Origin: Allacma fusca
Lineage: Eukaryota > Arthropoda > Collembola > Symphypleona > Sminthuridae
Length of the DNA stretch: 64,000 nucleotides
Assembly: GCA_947179485.1 (NCBI GenBank)
Contig: OX359246.1
Span: forward strand, 27,218,001-27,282,000
Direction of reading: 5' to 3'
Below, piece by piece: positions 49,533 to 63,641 of this stretch (position 1 is the stretch's first letter; each line of letters starts with the position of its first letter). Position numbers and translations under genes: made by a program. The notes under the pieces are model-generated. The model saw only the letters and a list, made by a program, of their open reading frames with translations, was not told the DNA's origin and made no database searches.

Positions 49533-52500
49533 ATGGGGATGACTCCCAGATCACCGATATTCAGTCTCTTCGCCCTGTCTCTGGCCGTGACCATCCTCAG
49601 CTCCTTCAGCATGGCCCGGACCATCCCATCATCAGCTCTGGATCAGCTGGATTTCTACCGGCCGGACAAAACCCTGGTGAGTCGTAGTTTCTAATCCTGG
49701 AGTCTCCTCTCTGACTATTATTTCCAATCCCTTTAAAATCCAGTTATGCTAATCTTATTGCCCCATTTCCGTCCAATCCTCGGGTCTGTCTTCCCCTTTT
49801 CTAAGAGTAATATTCACTCATTTCCTTATCCATATCCCAGCTCCCAGCAATTTACAATTTAAATTCGTAATTATTATTAGCAATTTGTCTCGGATGGGCC
49901 GCCGATGGGACGTAAATACTTGAATTGCTCCGTTCGACACTAAGCCCTATCTTTTATTCCTCTTTGATACTCTCCTTTTACAGATGATATCCAAGAAATC
50001 TGCAACAGCTTTGAATAAATTAATGATTGCACTTCGGAGCATTGACAAGAATTCCACGGAGAAAGTAAGTCAACATATTTTCTATTTTCTTTCTCCCCCC
50101 CCCCTATTTTATTTTCCTTCCTTCCCATCCCAGATCTTTTGAATTTCTCCTTCTGTCGAAGCCAATTTCTAAAAGCAGGAATTCCAATAGTAATCTTACG
50201 TACACAATCCTTTTTTTTATATTTATTTGAGATATTTATAGAATTTATTGTTTGGTGAATTTAAGTCTGCTGACTCATTGGTCACGTTCATTTCTTTTAC
50301 GCTTGTAATATTCAACCTTGTAACATGTTCTATTTCTGTTGAAGCTATATACTTTTAAAGCTTATATAAATTCTTTGGGCTTTCTCCAACTTTCACCCAC
50401 AATTGTTTTTAAAGGAAGTATGTCGGCTTCCCCTTGCGGTTATTAAACTAAACACTCTCTGGGCAAACATAAGGGGAGAGATAGTGTTTCCAGGAAACTA
50501 TTTTGTTTGTTTACTCCAAGTATAGTAGTTGTGAGCATTACGGGTTTGTGATGCTCGGATCTTAATTTATGGGTGTGCCGGTTCCGTCCTTCCTTATTTT
50601 TCTTTAAGCTTTCTCTCCAGTTTTGCCCTTTTGACTCAGGAAGGAATGATGGGATCCGTGTTGACACTGTTTATTTTGTGACATGGGCCAAGGGACAAGC
50701 ACAAGGGAGCGATAGAATCCCCAATAGTAAAAATACCAATAAATACATAATTACATCCGCAAAAATTCTAATAAAATTTAACAAGCATTTATCTCATATT
50801 TAAATATTGTAAATACATATAGCACACATGGTCATTTTAGCTACTTCACTGCACTGTAATTATTATGCACGTTGAGGATAATACATTTCGTACATAATAG
50901 CAAACATATTATGAATAATTATAGCTATATCTACACATCTGCAATGCTTTTTGCTATGTCAAATTTAGCGTGTCACTCACATTCTTATCAGGGAGTGCCT
51001 TAAATTCTATCGCATTTTTCTATTGCGGGAGCATTTCTTGAAAGACGTAAATTGAGATTTTTGTACACAGTGAATTGATCATCTCCACATTTTTCTTAGA
51101 CAGTAAAATGAATAGCCAGAAATTTTTGTGAGGAGCAAATTGAGTATCTGCAGGATTATGCTCTGAATGGAAATTGAACTTGTTCACTTATGATGCAATT
51201 TGGAGATAGTCAGATAGCTTTTGCTTTTTTTCTCTTGTAAAATAGTATGCTTGCAGATGTTCAATTCTGACTGTTGCTGTTGCCTTAGAACATAGATACG
51301 TAAAATACGTATGAGTATATATCTATATAGGTATAGATACGTGTGTGTAATAGAATGCGCTAAGTAAACATAGAATAGGGTTTGACTGCTGTACCTACGC
51401 AGTGTTGACTCCAACATGGAAGGGCATATGAGTTGGCAGTTAGGATTAATGATGAAGGATATCACATTTGTTATTTTGAAGTGAGTCCATGCCAGTAATA
51501 GTGTTTGTTGCCCAACTGCCCCTCCTCCCCGGGTTTTACGCCCCATTTGTTGTTTATCGAGGCGTGTTGATGAATTGACGAAACCACAATCTCCTCCAGA
51601 ATTTTATTCCTTCAATCTAATGATATTCCTGGCCGGATTCCTCACATGTCACATGTGAGCTCCGTGTTGAGCAGACGGCAGTATCCTGTGATTAAGGCTC
51701 ACATAGTTAGGATTTTATGTACTCTCATCCCTTTATAAAGCCTCTATGACTCCTGTTTACACTCTATCCCATTTCCTTTAATGATCAAGTCTGTATGAAT
51801 GATGACACCAATCTAGGATCACTAAGTGACTCCACTTTCTCCTGTACTCCAGTCCTCCATCCTCCAGTCAATCTATTCTTTTTATTTTTATTTTTTGAGT
51901 TGAGGAAAGCTTGCAAAGAGCCGGATTTCTATTGAAAAATTAGAAACTGATCGTTTGATTTCCCTGTGACATTTCAAGGAAATCCGTATATACATAGATA
52001 TGTAATTACCAATAGCTTTGTAAGGCTTTTTTCCTGTTAGAGCGGGGGCTGTGACTGACTTCTCGGAAGACGTTTAATTTCAATTTCTACTTCTAGGGTA
52101 ATGGCCCGGATTCTACGGATACTGTCAAGTACAACCCGGCTTTTGAACCGGTGAGATTTGGAGTTCCTTGAAATTTTTAAATTAATTTTCTCTGAAATAC
52201 ATAATTGCTAACAAGCACACAATCATACATATAATTATGTACATAATTACGTATAGTCAATTATCCCAGAACATTGCCGAGTATCAATGGACAAGGTACA
52301 TTTTTAAAAGGCAATTTTGTACAGTATTCCTTCACAAGCGCTTTTTTTAACATAGAAATCAGGACGACAATCAAATATACATTGAGTCAGGAGCTATTCT
52401 ACAGCGGCAACATATTATATATTGAGTGTAGCAAATCTGAACATATGCAAGCATTTTTGAAAGCAAAAGTTATTGGCAACTATTACTCCAGTTATATTTT

Positions 52501-53250
52501 TTTACTATCAATTTCGCAAACGAGCAAGTGCAGTTTTTTTCTAAGCTACAAATCTATATGGAGGTGAGACGAGGGAGTGTCACCCATTGCAAATGTACGC
52601 TGCACATTAAATACTTAAAGATAATTATTAGAGGGAAAATGTAACATTTGCAATGCTGTCGAGCCATAAGGGAAGTCCTTATAGGAGCATTTTCTCCATT
52701 GGGACAAAAAGAATTGGACACTTGAGTTTACCACAATGTTTATTTTTCTCCTTAAAAGAGCACACACAGGATGCAATTATTCCGGAGTAGAAACTCTGCT
52801 CTTTGAAGGAGTGCACTCATAAGAAGAGTATACATAATGTGGCTATAGTAAAAATGTTTTTTTTTACGAAACAAACTGATTATGTAGATATTACGTAAGG
52901 AGGGAATATAAAGTTAATTTGTATGTTTTTAACAAGGTCATAGTTTCCCTTAGTTTTTTATTTGACTAACCTCCCACGTCCTTCAATTTGCAAATTGTAC
53001 CCAACAACCCCGTACAGCACGGGTTATTTCACAAAGACAATTTTCATAATTACACATTTTAATAATATATGGTGATTTGAGTTACTTGAAAATATGTGCA
53101 CTACTCATGTGACGTAAATGGGGCTAATGAGGATGAGTAATTCCTAATGTTGTGTCTACTCTCTTTGGATAGTTCAACATGCAACGAAGGAACCAAAAGG
53201 ACCGGAAGATCTTCCTCCGATGTTACTTCAATGCAGTGTCTTGCTTTTGA
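49533..53250 (+). CDS. Allatostatin-C family prepropeptide, four exons
   Basis: Exons 49533-49676, 49984-50064, 52097-52150 and 53173-53250 encode 118 residues; all introns are phase 0 with GTGAGT, GTAAGT and GTGAGA donors. The N-terminus is a signal peptide (core IFSLFALSLAVTILSSF). A spacer follows, including ALNKLMIALRSID in exon 2. The last exon ends QKDRK-IFLRCYFNAVSCF-stop. Lys/Arg pairs mark the cleavage site, the two Cys would form the ring typical of allatostatin C (arthropod somatostatin relatives), and there is no C-terminal Gly, so the peptide is not amidated. From memory, the core CYFNAVSCF is closer to allatostatin double-C than to the C type (CYFNPISCF). Such peptides act on somatostatin-like receptors and inhibit hormone release and gut muscle. 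A second in-frame ATG at 49539 could also start translation. The short last exon makes this gene easy to miss. Confidence 0.92.
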
Positions 53251-56200
53251 ATAAACGAGCATCTCTGAGCCTTTGAATTCCCTCAAAAATTAATGGTTTG
53301 ATTCTTCTCCTCACTATCCGCCTCATCATTGCTAGCGTATGTATATCTATATCTAGATATTATAAAGTCCCCATAAATTTCTCTATTTTTCTCCTGGATT
53401 TCTTCCGACAGTCTCAGCATTAAATCTGTAGTAAATTGTAGATCCTCTCCTGTATGCTCTCCCTTCCCTATCTCTGTCTCTCATCTGTATAAATATACAT
53501 TGACACAAGAAAAAAAAATGTTCCAGCTACTCACTCTAGACTGTGACTCTCTATTCCCATACGCCTACAACATACTCAATTGACAAATGTGTCCCCCATG
53601 GTCTAACTGTCATATTGTTAGTTATGATAATAAAATTTAAAGTATGTTTACTTTCCATCTCCCTCCATTTATTACAATCCTCTTACATCACTCTTCTTTT
53701 TCATAAGGGCGCTCTCTCTCTCTTATCTCTGGAGTCTCGTGTCTCCGTAATTGCTCATCCTTATTTTTATCCATGTCTAATAATTATTATCTACAGATAA
53801 TTACAAAAACTTAAAACCAAATCAGCAAAGGCTCCTTTCAAATGCAACATTTCTTTCGCTCCTGTTCTTCCTGTGAGTAATTATTTGAGGCATGAAGCAT
53901 TTTACATGAAGCAAATATAATCATGGGAGGATAATCAGGCTCAAAAATCAAACAAGAAGGGATGTAAATATTGACTGATGGGACAAACGTAATACACTTC
54001 AGAGTGATGCATGTCTGTATGTATGTACATATATAATTATACAGCTGATGACATTTATCATATGAATCTCCTCTGAACATCAAGTATTTACTACGATGCT
54101 GTCAATCCATCCTTACATAAGATGCATTACATCTCTATAGGATCTCTTGCAAAGAATTATCCATTATCACTGCTCCAGTCTAATCCCCCACGTGGGGAGT
54201 ATTTTAAATCAGATTTTAAATCGTTAATGGTAATAAGGAGTACAAAGTCCTTTCAATTTCCTCTCTTCCACTAATTTCCATCAACACTGGTTTGAAGGAG
54301 CAATAATCCTGGATCCACTTCATAATAGTCTCTCGACGGCTTTTTATTAAAGACACACACGTGCCGGGTAAGTTCACACTGTGATTACTATCCCCAGAGT
54401 AAGCATTTGTATATGTTAAATGTTATATGCCCCTCTAAGGACAGAGACCTCATGACAGAGAAAAACTATTGCGGACGGGTTGTCATGAGAAGGAGAGTCA
54501 GCCATAAATATTAGGAATAATTATTAAACACAAATTGAGGGAAAAGTTGAGCGCTCAAGATCAAAGTAGAGAGTGTTTCTTGGCGTGTGTAATAATTATT
54601 ACTGTTAAAAGTTTGAATGCGGGGGACAAGAGTCCCTGTAAAATATGTAGGGAATTAACAAAAACTATTATTAGACATTTGTTTCTAGTCTTTCGAAGCC
54701 ATAGGGAGGAGGGACTGTACAACGACAGGATACTATTACCAAAGTTTTAGTATGTATTTAGTGTAAAAGGTCTGCAACAGGTCCGGGGTAGAGATAGCAG
54801 TTCCGAGTCATTCTAAACTTTATGTCACACGTGGGTGAACTAAAAGCCAGGGAGTTTGAGTCTTTATATGTAAAATACTCATAAAAGCCCACAGATGCAG
54901 TGGACCCTTTCCATAAGAGCACCCCTGAAAGGAACAAAATTTGACTTTATAGGGACGTTTTGGACGCTCACATCCCTGGGGAAAATATGATGGGAATGTC
55001 CCTACAAATGATTGTCAGTTCATTAGAAAAAGTGAGCCTATAGGGGATAGCCTAACAGTGAGGGTACACTGTGTATAGCTCATAACAAACTTTCCACTCA
55101 CGTAACATTTCCGCTCGGTCATTACAATTGGGGGTAAATTCAGATCGAAGAATGAAGCGACCACACACGCGATTGACGCTTCAGTTGTCCCCAAATGTCA
55201 GGGAAATGAAAAAAAGAGAGAGAGATGTGAGTACCATTTACTCAGAATTTAACAACGATCCCTATAAATAAATCCATTCTATATGTAGATATGCGTGGAG
55301 ACTGACATAAGCATGGGATTCACACGCTTTGAGACATTAAATGGGGAAAGCAGATAGAAAGTGAGCATTACATGGGACGAGGACTGTCTATTGCGTTTGT
55401 TCGTAATGAGATTACGCCTGAGTCAACAGAACTACTCTCCTCCATAATTGGGACTTATCCGGGTAATCTGCTGACCACAGGGTTTTTACCAACCCACCCG
55501 ACAAATTATAAATTATGACATTTCCCTGTATCTATGTTCATATCTCCTCCATAGTAGATATATAAACAAGCCCCTAAAAAACCATACGTATAATTATACA
55601 TATGTACATATTGACTGACACAAACAATGTTTTATTTCCAATGGATGATACCTTATCTTAGTCCAGACTACATAAGCTTATTGTTTACACAGAGAGCAGA
55701 AGGCACTTTAAGTACAGGTGAGGGGAGAAAGTCAAAAAATATTCTCTAATGGCTCCAGAATTATTCATTTGCTTTTAGTAGCCTTTTCGACTTCGGCCAG
55801 ACAAGCAACCCATTAAAAGCAGAATAATTACAAATTTACTTAAGACAGTTTCTGTTGGGCGAGAACAATTCACGGGAAAACAAAGATTTTACAAAGAACC
55901 TGACAATCAACAGGTGCTAATTATTAGAGTACAACTTCCAGCCAGCAGCTTTCATCTCTGTTCTGTAAGTAATATCTATTTTTAAAAAAACACAAATTAA
56001 CAGTAAATGAGACAAAAACGTGAGGTTCCAGGAATGCAGCACAAGGGCTCTGGCCGTGGTCAAAATCCCCCGGATAGCAGGTAATAATAATAAGTTGACT
56101 TCAGACTTTAAATACAGTAGTGTGAGCTTTTTTATTTACAGATAGGCGTGTGAAATGACGTTTCTAAATTTACTGTTTTTTTTAATTTAATTTGGAGAAA

Positions 56201-57317
56201 CTGTTTTCCTTTTGCGAAAGGGGAACTTTTTACGATTACTTATTGAGTTGAGACAGGAACTCAAAGGGGGCAAATTGTGAAAGGAAAAAAGCGTAGAGGC
56301 TTATTAAGACACTTAATGAGCGAGCATTGCGGTCTCGCCTCAAACATCAAACTGCACTCCACATTTCTATTTATAAACCGCTGACTCTATAACACGAGCA
56401 AAGTACCACATTAGGTTGCTTTTAAAATATTTGAGGAGGGAGTGAAAGCAGAGGAAAGCAGTGATAGCACAGGAACTTGAGCCAAAGTCTCATAAGCAAG
56501 TGGGCGAAACGGAGGAAAGTTTTCGCCTGTAAAAATCTCACATAGCTCCTAAATGTAGGAAAGTATTGATATACATATGTATGTATGTTATACTGTCTGC
56601 ATTACGAGAGGAAACTTTCACAAATTAGTCAAGCCTTCCAAAAGGGCAAGACATTTTGTACTTTGACGTATGTATGTGTACACTGCACAGTCGAAACTTA
56701 CTAGAACATCCTCCCAAGGAACATTGTGAATAGCACGCAAGTACATATTAAGGCCGTCGGAAAAAACTGTAATAGTTTACAGGAAATTTGCCCATATTAA
56801 ACTTTATATAAAATGCACTTGCAATATTTTACCCCTCAGAGGAATATTCATAGTGTCAAATATAGGAATGGATTACAATCTTGCTAATGTAGATTATATT
56901 TAATTAATTTTTTTTGACTGTACTCCAATTAATTTTATAATTGATATTATATCTGCAATATCGATTTTAATGCAATGCCCAATTGTAAGTAGATGCATAA
57001 CATTGTACAATAAATGCATTTTAGGCCAAATGTTTCATGTAAGGTCAATTCATACATCCCATAAGAAATGAAATTTGCAATAATTTGTCAGAACATTCTG
57101 TGTATTCAGTTTGACGTTTGAGAGAGTACAGTGTAAAGCCAGGAACTGATGAGCACGGTAAATTCCTACGGAAGGGATTTCTGTCTCTTTACGGAGTCTG
57201 TAACTTGACCCTAAAATCCTAAAACAACAATTTATATTGAACCAAAACATTAAACTTAGCTCGAGCCTCAAGCGTTTGGTTCACCCCAAATCCTTCAAAG
57301 CAGCAACATCAAATGTG
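53251..57317. other. Spacer between the allatostatin and NeuroD-like genes
   Basis: No supported exon. The stretch holds the allatostatin 3' UTR and presumably NeuroD-like 5' UTR and upstream regulatory DNA. A frame at 54535-54750 (+) has no recognisable features. Confidence 0.4.
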
Positions 57318-58355
57318 ATGCGGAAACCCAGGACAATGGCAACTACGGACAATCACCCATCCAACACTTACGCTAATCTGGCAATCAACTTCCCAACCCA
57401 GTCCGGGGCTCCTTCAAACCGGAAGAATTTGGAAAAGAAATTCCCTCAAGAGAGTCCAGAGGAGTCCTTCCGCCCTGCGAAGTTCAAGATTCGGAGGTAC
57501 AAAGCCAATGCCCGGGAGCGGAACAGAATGCACGGTCTCAACGAAGCTTTGGACAAGTTAAGGAAGTATGCTCACTTTACAGCTCTACATGCATTTATTT
57601 ATATAGAGATACATAGATATCCAAACAAGGAAAAACTTGTTAGAAGCAACGTACAGGAAATTTCCATTAACAGCCGAACTTCAATTGAGTCCTTCATACA
57701 TATTAAATGCTATGTGATTCCAATGCTGAGGATAGTACTAGTGCATTTATTATTAGTAATATAATTAATCTATGTAATTATATATGCTATCATTAGATGC
57801 ATCCCAATCTACTCCCGCACCCAGAAACTATCAAAGATTGAAACGCTACGCCTTGCTCGTAACTACATCCATCTTATGGTAACCATCCTCCGGTCACCGG
57901 ATCCTTTGGATACGGTCCAATTTGCTAAGCTCCTGTCAAAAGGGATATCCCAAGGAACTACTAACCTCATTGCGGGCTTCCTCAATCTCAACCCCAGAAC
58001 TTTACTTCCGCAAGGCTATCCCAAGCCCCTGCATTATGCTGTATTTGAGCCCATTGGTATCCTCCCGGAGTATCGGATCCCCAGCCCTCCTCCCGTAACA
58101 GCACCAGAAGAATGCCCCTACGGTTCTTACATGGACACAAGTGTCATGACTGTCACAAGCACTTCCCAACCACTGGAAGAGTACGCATTCCGCTTCTCAC
58201 AGAACCCCATGGAAAATAATATAGCAATTGCAGATGATGCAACCATTCGATCTTTCGATGGAAACCTGTTTAATGGCTTTGGAGCTTCTAGTGCCAAACC
58301 TGAGGATAATTTTATTTCCAGGAAGTCAGACACTAGTAATTTCCAGTTTTGGTAA
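57318..58355 (+). CDS. NeuroD-family bHLH transcription factor, two exons
   Basis: Exons 57318-57565 and 57797-58355 encode 268 residues. The basic helix-loop-helix runs from about residue 59 ([17 protein letters not shown]) to 114 ([17 protein letters not shown]). [13 protein letters not shown] and SKIETLRLA are hallmarks of the NeuroD/neurogenin group. After the b[23 protein letters not shown] and LLPQGYPKP match the conserved NeuroD C-terminal block, which separates it from neurogenin/tap and atonal. Such proteins bind E-boxes with E-proteins and drive neuronal differentiation. The intron (AA/GTATGC...CATTAG/A) splits the loop codon Lys83, phase 2. The frame is open upstream to 57237 without another ATG, so 57318 is taken as start; ATG 57336 has a better context and is an alternative. 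A NeuroD orthologue is absent from Drosophila as far as I recall. Confidence 0.9.
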
Positions 58356-60175
58356 TTATTTACTCTAACCACAAGCTTTTAGCAAGCAATTATCTCATAA
58401 TTGCATTATGTACCATTGCCCTACATTGACACAAGTTCCGACTTGTTTAATTTATAGAATGGGATATAGAGAATAATAAGACGAATTTTAAAAAATTATT
58501 AAAGAGAAGCACAAATTAATTCCACGAGTCCACAAAATTAAATTCAATAGTCCTGGGAAACATGCCTATGGGTGAAGGTGATTGTAAAGGTGAGGGTTAC
58601 TTGAAGTTCCAATTTTAGAATTGACATCAAAGAGATTTGGGTGAAGGTTTAATTTTCTGTGTGCTTCTGGGCTGCCTATTAGCACGAAGAGTTAATTTCT
58701 TGCAAAATTGCTACTTCATCGGAGTTTAGAAACTAGAACCTTGAACTTTTTAAATGAAGATATTATTGAAGGATTTCCAGGGAATTATTAGTAAATTACA
58801 TAGCTAGCTGACGTGAGACCTAATAAACGTTTGTGGCTTTGATTCTTGGATTGATTTAAATAATTACACTTCCTGAAAGAAGTCATTTTTAGGTTAAAAC
58901 AATTAATTTTGTTCCCACTAACCAACCGCACGGTTCCATCTGTTCGGCTGAGCAGAGTTACATTCAGCTCGTGTAGAGTTGCGGTCGTATCTAACACTTA
59001 ATTGGAATGCCTCTTACTTATACCTGCTTTGATACAATAGTAATTACATGAAACAAGATCTTCATTCCTGCTTTTCATTAGGTTTGTATGCCAGCTACGC
59101 ACACGCACAATAAAGAGTTTATCATTGGATGACAAGCAAAGCCCCTCAGAGCATAATTAAAAGCTAAACGAGGTATATAACAAGTTTTACGAAACAAACG
59201 TGAAGACACTTATTTACTATAGTTTTGGCATGCTCACGTTTGCTTTATTACATATTTTGAGGGTATTATAAAAGCTACTTAGTTGATGTAATTACATGAG
59301 TTAGAGGAGGTCTGTTTAATTTGAGCTCACTAATACAGTACATGTGATTTCCTAATGTGTGCCTGGACTTAATAAATTATCTTTTCATCGAAATTCCTTC
59401 CGGACTTGCTCACCGATAATGTAATAAGGGGTAAGTTTTGAATACCAATTAAAAATGGTCCGCTTATTATGTAAAGAAAAAACAGGAGACATGTTAGCTA
59501 TCGGAATAAAATTGCTAATGTAACGTAATCTAAATACACGACAGCATTGTAATCATACTAGCAAATAATTTGTGGGAATAAACTAAGATGGTATTTACAT
59601 TACGTAGAATTTAAAACTACTTCAAATTAAACCTTCACTTTTCTTTCTCAAGAAAATGTGTTCATTGGGAGCTCAGTGGGGGAGATCGCTGAGCTGTCAG
59701 AACTTAGTTGAAGTTTTTTCCAGAAGTACGGTGCAAAGCCTGGATAAGCACAAGGCATCAAGCTAACATTTGTAATAATTAAATGCCAGTTTACACAGTT
59801 ACAGGATAGCACAGAAATTGCTATCATTCATGCAAGTAATCTGGAAACGTACAATTTGCTCCTTTTAGTTTTCTTTTTAATTATGTACACTAAAAACCAG
59901 AAAATGTATTCAGTAACTAATGCCCAATATTTGTAGTTACAGAGGTCCAGAGATAATAGCACGATAATAAGTGCAAAATCTAAATGTTTATTTACACAAC
60001 AAGTATACAATTGAAAAAGTAGAAATTAACTCAACTGAACTCATCGGTCTAAATGTTTTGGTTATGCTTTTAAAATAAATGAGTTGTATTTTCAAAAAAA
60101 ACCAATCCTGCTGTACACTAAACTTGAAAAATATGTTGTACAAACGAGGAATTAAAACAAGCACAAGAGGCTTTC
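58356..60175. other. Convergent spacer between NeuroD-like and GTF3C4
   Basis: Holds the two 3' UTRs; nothing else was recognised. Confidence 0.45.
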
Positions 60176-63100
60176 TCAATCTTCCATGATATCCCCAACA
60201 TTCTTCTCCGGAACTGAAAATAAGTATTCCTCACAGAAGGGGCAGATTGGCAACTGTCCAAAAGCTATCGTAAGAGAGTACTGGTGTCATACTTAATCAA
60301 CATACAGTACTACAACATATATTGAACATTTTTGAGAAAAAACAACTATGCATCATTTAATTATTATACCTGGTTCCATCAAAGCAGCACAACCACAGTA
60401 AGGACAGAACCGATGAGGATCCTCGAAGGGGACGAGACTTAAAACACAAACCGGATTAAAATGCTGAGCCTCACAAGTCTGACTGTTCCATTTGTACCCC
60501 GTAATCCCAGGTGCAGTGATTCCAGTAGCACGACAGTAGTGCCGATTGTACTCAAAACCAATATTTCTCTCGCAACTTGAACAAACTGGTTTTATCTGGA
60601 TGGGGACATCAAACTCTTTAGGAACTTGAATATGTGGTTTAGACTTTAAGTACTGCAAAATTGCGAAGGCACTCTTAAGATTCCTGGAACTAGACTCAAG
60701 GTTGTCAGTGAGTAAGCGCCCTTGCTGAAACACATCAATGATCAGATCCAAGAGCCGCTTTTCCATCACTCGTTCTTGAGCAAGCGTCACCTGTTTAAGC
60801 TATATAATAACGGCTAATTTAAAAATTGCTAATTAAACCCACCCGTACATTTGTATACCGTCGGTAAGAGGTAAAATGACCTAAGTGAAGTACAAAAGTA
60901 TGCGCTCGTAGACCATTTTGACTCTTCAGCGACGATATATCACTTATAATTTTGTTAATTGTTAACTTACAATGCTTATGCTAACGTTCTCAACAACATC
61001 CATAGTCATCGACGGTTTTCCAACCCCACTGCCAATTGAAGGCAATCCCATCGCCCTGAGTACCCAAATGTACAGTTTCAGTTCTGGAATACTCATGGTG
61101 TTGAACATCTCAGGAGGAAAATATTTTTGAAAATCATATTCTCCATTAAGTCTTAGCAGATGTCTGTACATGTAATTTGAAGCCGAAAAATAGTAAGAAT
61201 TTAGCGAAACACCAAATAATGCAAACAAAAGAAGCAAAAGTGATATTATACCCGATTGCATGCAAAACGTGCTACTTGAAGCATGTTTATCTAATACGTA
61301 CGATGGTTACCTAAAACACTGAAGCACATCAGGAATATTTTGAATGAAACATCCTTTCTGCTCGTACTTGCTTTTTAAGTAGGTAAACGAATCCTCTGGA
61401 GGGAAAATTGAGAAAAAGGAACACGCAGAACATTCCTTAATGACAATAGTATCCCCAGTTCTCTTGAGTCTAAAAAATAAAAATAGCTTACTAATTAGCA
61501 GTCAACATCAAATATCAGGCAAAGTGATAAAAATTCTAATTTATTGCATATAATAATCAATTAGGTGAAAAGTAATCTTCATTAGTATTTTATATCGTAC
61601 GTTTTCGTAGAAACCCCTAAAGTTCCATTGGGTGACAGACCAAACCCACAGTATGCCCATAATTCCGTGTACGCGGGATCCAAAGAATGTATTTTATGGC
61701 TATCTGTGTAATCGGACTCTTCCTCCACCACATCAGGTTCCACTATATTCCCCACATCCAAATCTATTTCCACCTGATGCTGTTTCACAACCACCCAGGC
61801 AAACTTCCCATTCTCATGCATTGCTAAAAGTAAACCTGGCGAATAGTGTGACATACCTATGTTTTAAAATGAAACAAAAATAATAATCAGTAATTGCTAG
61901 CTTTGTTAGCAAAACTAATCCCGGTCATAATTTGACCTAATAATTAATTGCTGTAATTAACGCAGACAATGTCTACAGCGCATGCCACTAAATTTGATTA
62001 CGCCTTACCCACGATCGTCCCGTGAGGACTTTCACAAGTATTCATTTCTTGGGTCACAATTCGATCAGGGCAAATCTCCAACTTGAAGTTAATAACGTAG
62101 TGTGGATGCTTAACAACCACTAACATCACACTTGGGGTTTTCCCACGAGTTATATCCTCCGGACAGGGCACAAATTCCATACACTCTGTCTGAAGCTCAT
62201 CTGATTCCCAAATGGACTCAATATGCTCAATTATAACTAGCGGGCGGTTAGTGACATTCTCAGAACCCTCAAGGCGATATAATTTGATATCACCGTTATT
62301 AAAACCTACTGCCAGTATCCCTGCAAGTGGACATAATGCACTCCAATTAAACAGTCAATTCATACAGAATAACCAATGATGATAATATCGTTGTATACAG
62401 TGGCAAGTAGCAATAGACACGCAAATATTATAAGGAATTATACACCAACAATTTTACTTAATTTAAAAAAGTAAACGCATAACTTTGCTAAAACTTAAAA
62501 ATTGTAGTCACAAATCCTACCAAAAGACCTGTACAAAGTAAACAATTTTTGAACTGGTACCTAAAGTAGGTGAAACCTTGTGGCACTTGTGTTTGGAAGC
62601 AATACAGCCAGTTCCTAAATTGATTTTAGAAGCTACTTCCGCCTTCAAAGTTCTGTCCTCACCCACGGATATCCACCACAGCACTAAATCTCCATTGCCA
62701 TGGAAGGTCAACAATAATGATAATCTTCCTTCAGTTGAATCTTCTTCTTGGAAATTCGGTAACCAGCCAAAATCTACATAGAAAATAATAAGTCGAATTG
62801 AATGGTGAGCAAATTGTCGATGAAAAGGAGGTCTACAATATGTAATTATAGCATTCACAGTCATGACTAAGTATGATTAATTACTGCTAGTATGAATCAA
62901 GTTAATAATTAATTAATCCACAATTACCCATAATTTTAGTTAATCTCACCTACAATTACTAGTTCATACAATCGTTTCTTGTAGGTTTCAAACTGGAACG
63001 CCGACTGTGATGTACTCAGCCAGGAGGACAGCAGATGTTTATTGTACTCGCTGGTAATGTCCAAAACCGGTATCCATCCATCATGGTAATTAACTCCACC

Positions 63101-63641
63101 TTCATCCGAACTTGTAAGCTGAAAGTCTTCTGTAACCTCCCCCTGGTCTTCATCGGGTCTTGCCCTTGGAGGCAAATGTGGAAGCATTCCAGATTTAGCA
63201 AAAACAATATCAATACTTTTCTCGATATACTGCTGCCTTTCCTTCGTATCATAGATCCTCAGCTGGAAATTGGAAGTCAAGGTTCCCAACAAACATTTCG
63301 GTTTGCTAGAACCATAGAAAGTAACGTAAGCTAACAGCCCCAAAAATTAATAAATTAATAATTCGTACCGAAACTTACTAATGAGGAAAGGCGGTATTCA
63401 TAAAATCCGCGCTCCAGTCCACACGGGTAAAATAATTATTGAACTCAATCCCAGGCAACCCTTTCGGTGTGAGGATGCGGTCCAGCAACAGATCATACAG
63501 TTCAGGTTTGCTCCTATGATTGAACACAGTCTCAATGGAGTAACCTGAGTCCAATTTCGGAACATAATTAGAAATTGTAATCTCCGACCGGGAAACCGTC
63601 AGGTCCACATCTGATTCAAAGCCTGGATCCGCTGTCAACTC
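60176..63641 (-). CDS. GTF3C4: General transcription factor 3C subunit 4 (TFIIIC90), 5' incomplete
   Basis: Nine minus-strand exons join in phase: 63641-63379, 63305-62950, 62773-62561, 62320-62009, 61856-61601, 61469-61311, 61163-60971, 60790-60370 and 60264-60176, giving about 753 residues; human GTF3C4 has about 820. TFIIIC recruits TFIIIB and RNA polymerase III to tRNA genes. The N-part is WD-like: FTRVDWSADF is followed by KCLLGTLTSNFQLRIYD, LLLTFHGNGDLVLWWI and ILAVGFNNGDIKLYRL, which parallel the human order. The C-terminus is a Cys-rich zinc domain: CSSC, GYKWNSQTC, CPYCG and CPFC. The acceptor at 61164 was preferred over 61272: both keep frame, but the latter leaves a 39-base intron and translates a pyrimidine tract as a hydrophobic stretch. 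The first exon is missing; the window ends in a donor-like GTAAG on the minus strand, so it probably lies just beyond 64000. Confidence 0.82.

Noticed and set aside
61164-61271. Hydrophobic segment (SLLLLLFALFGV) as a membrane helix in GTF3C4
   Set aside because: It is better explained as the pyrimidine tract of an intron ending at 61164; that splice keeps phase and avoids a 39-base intron.
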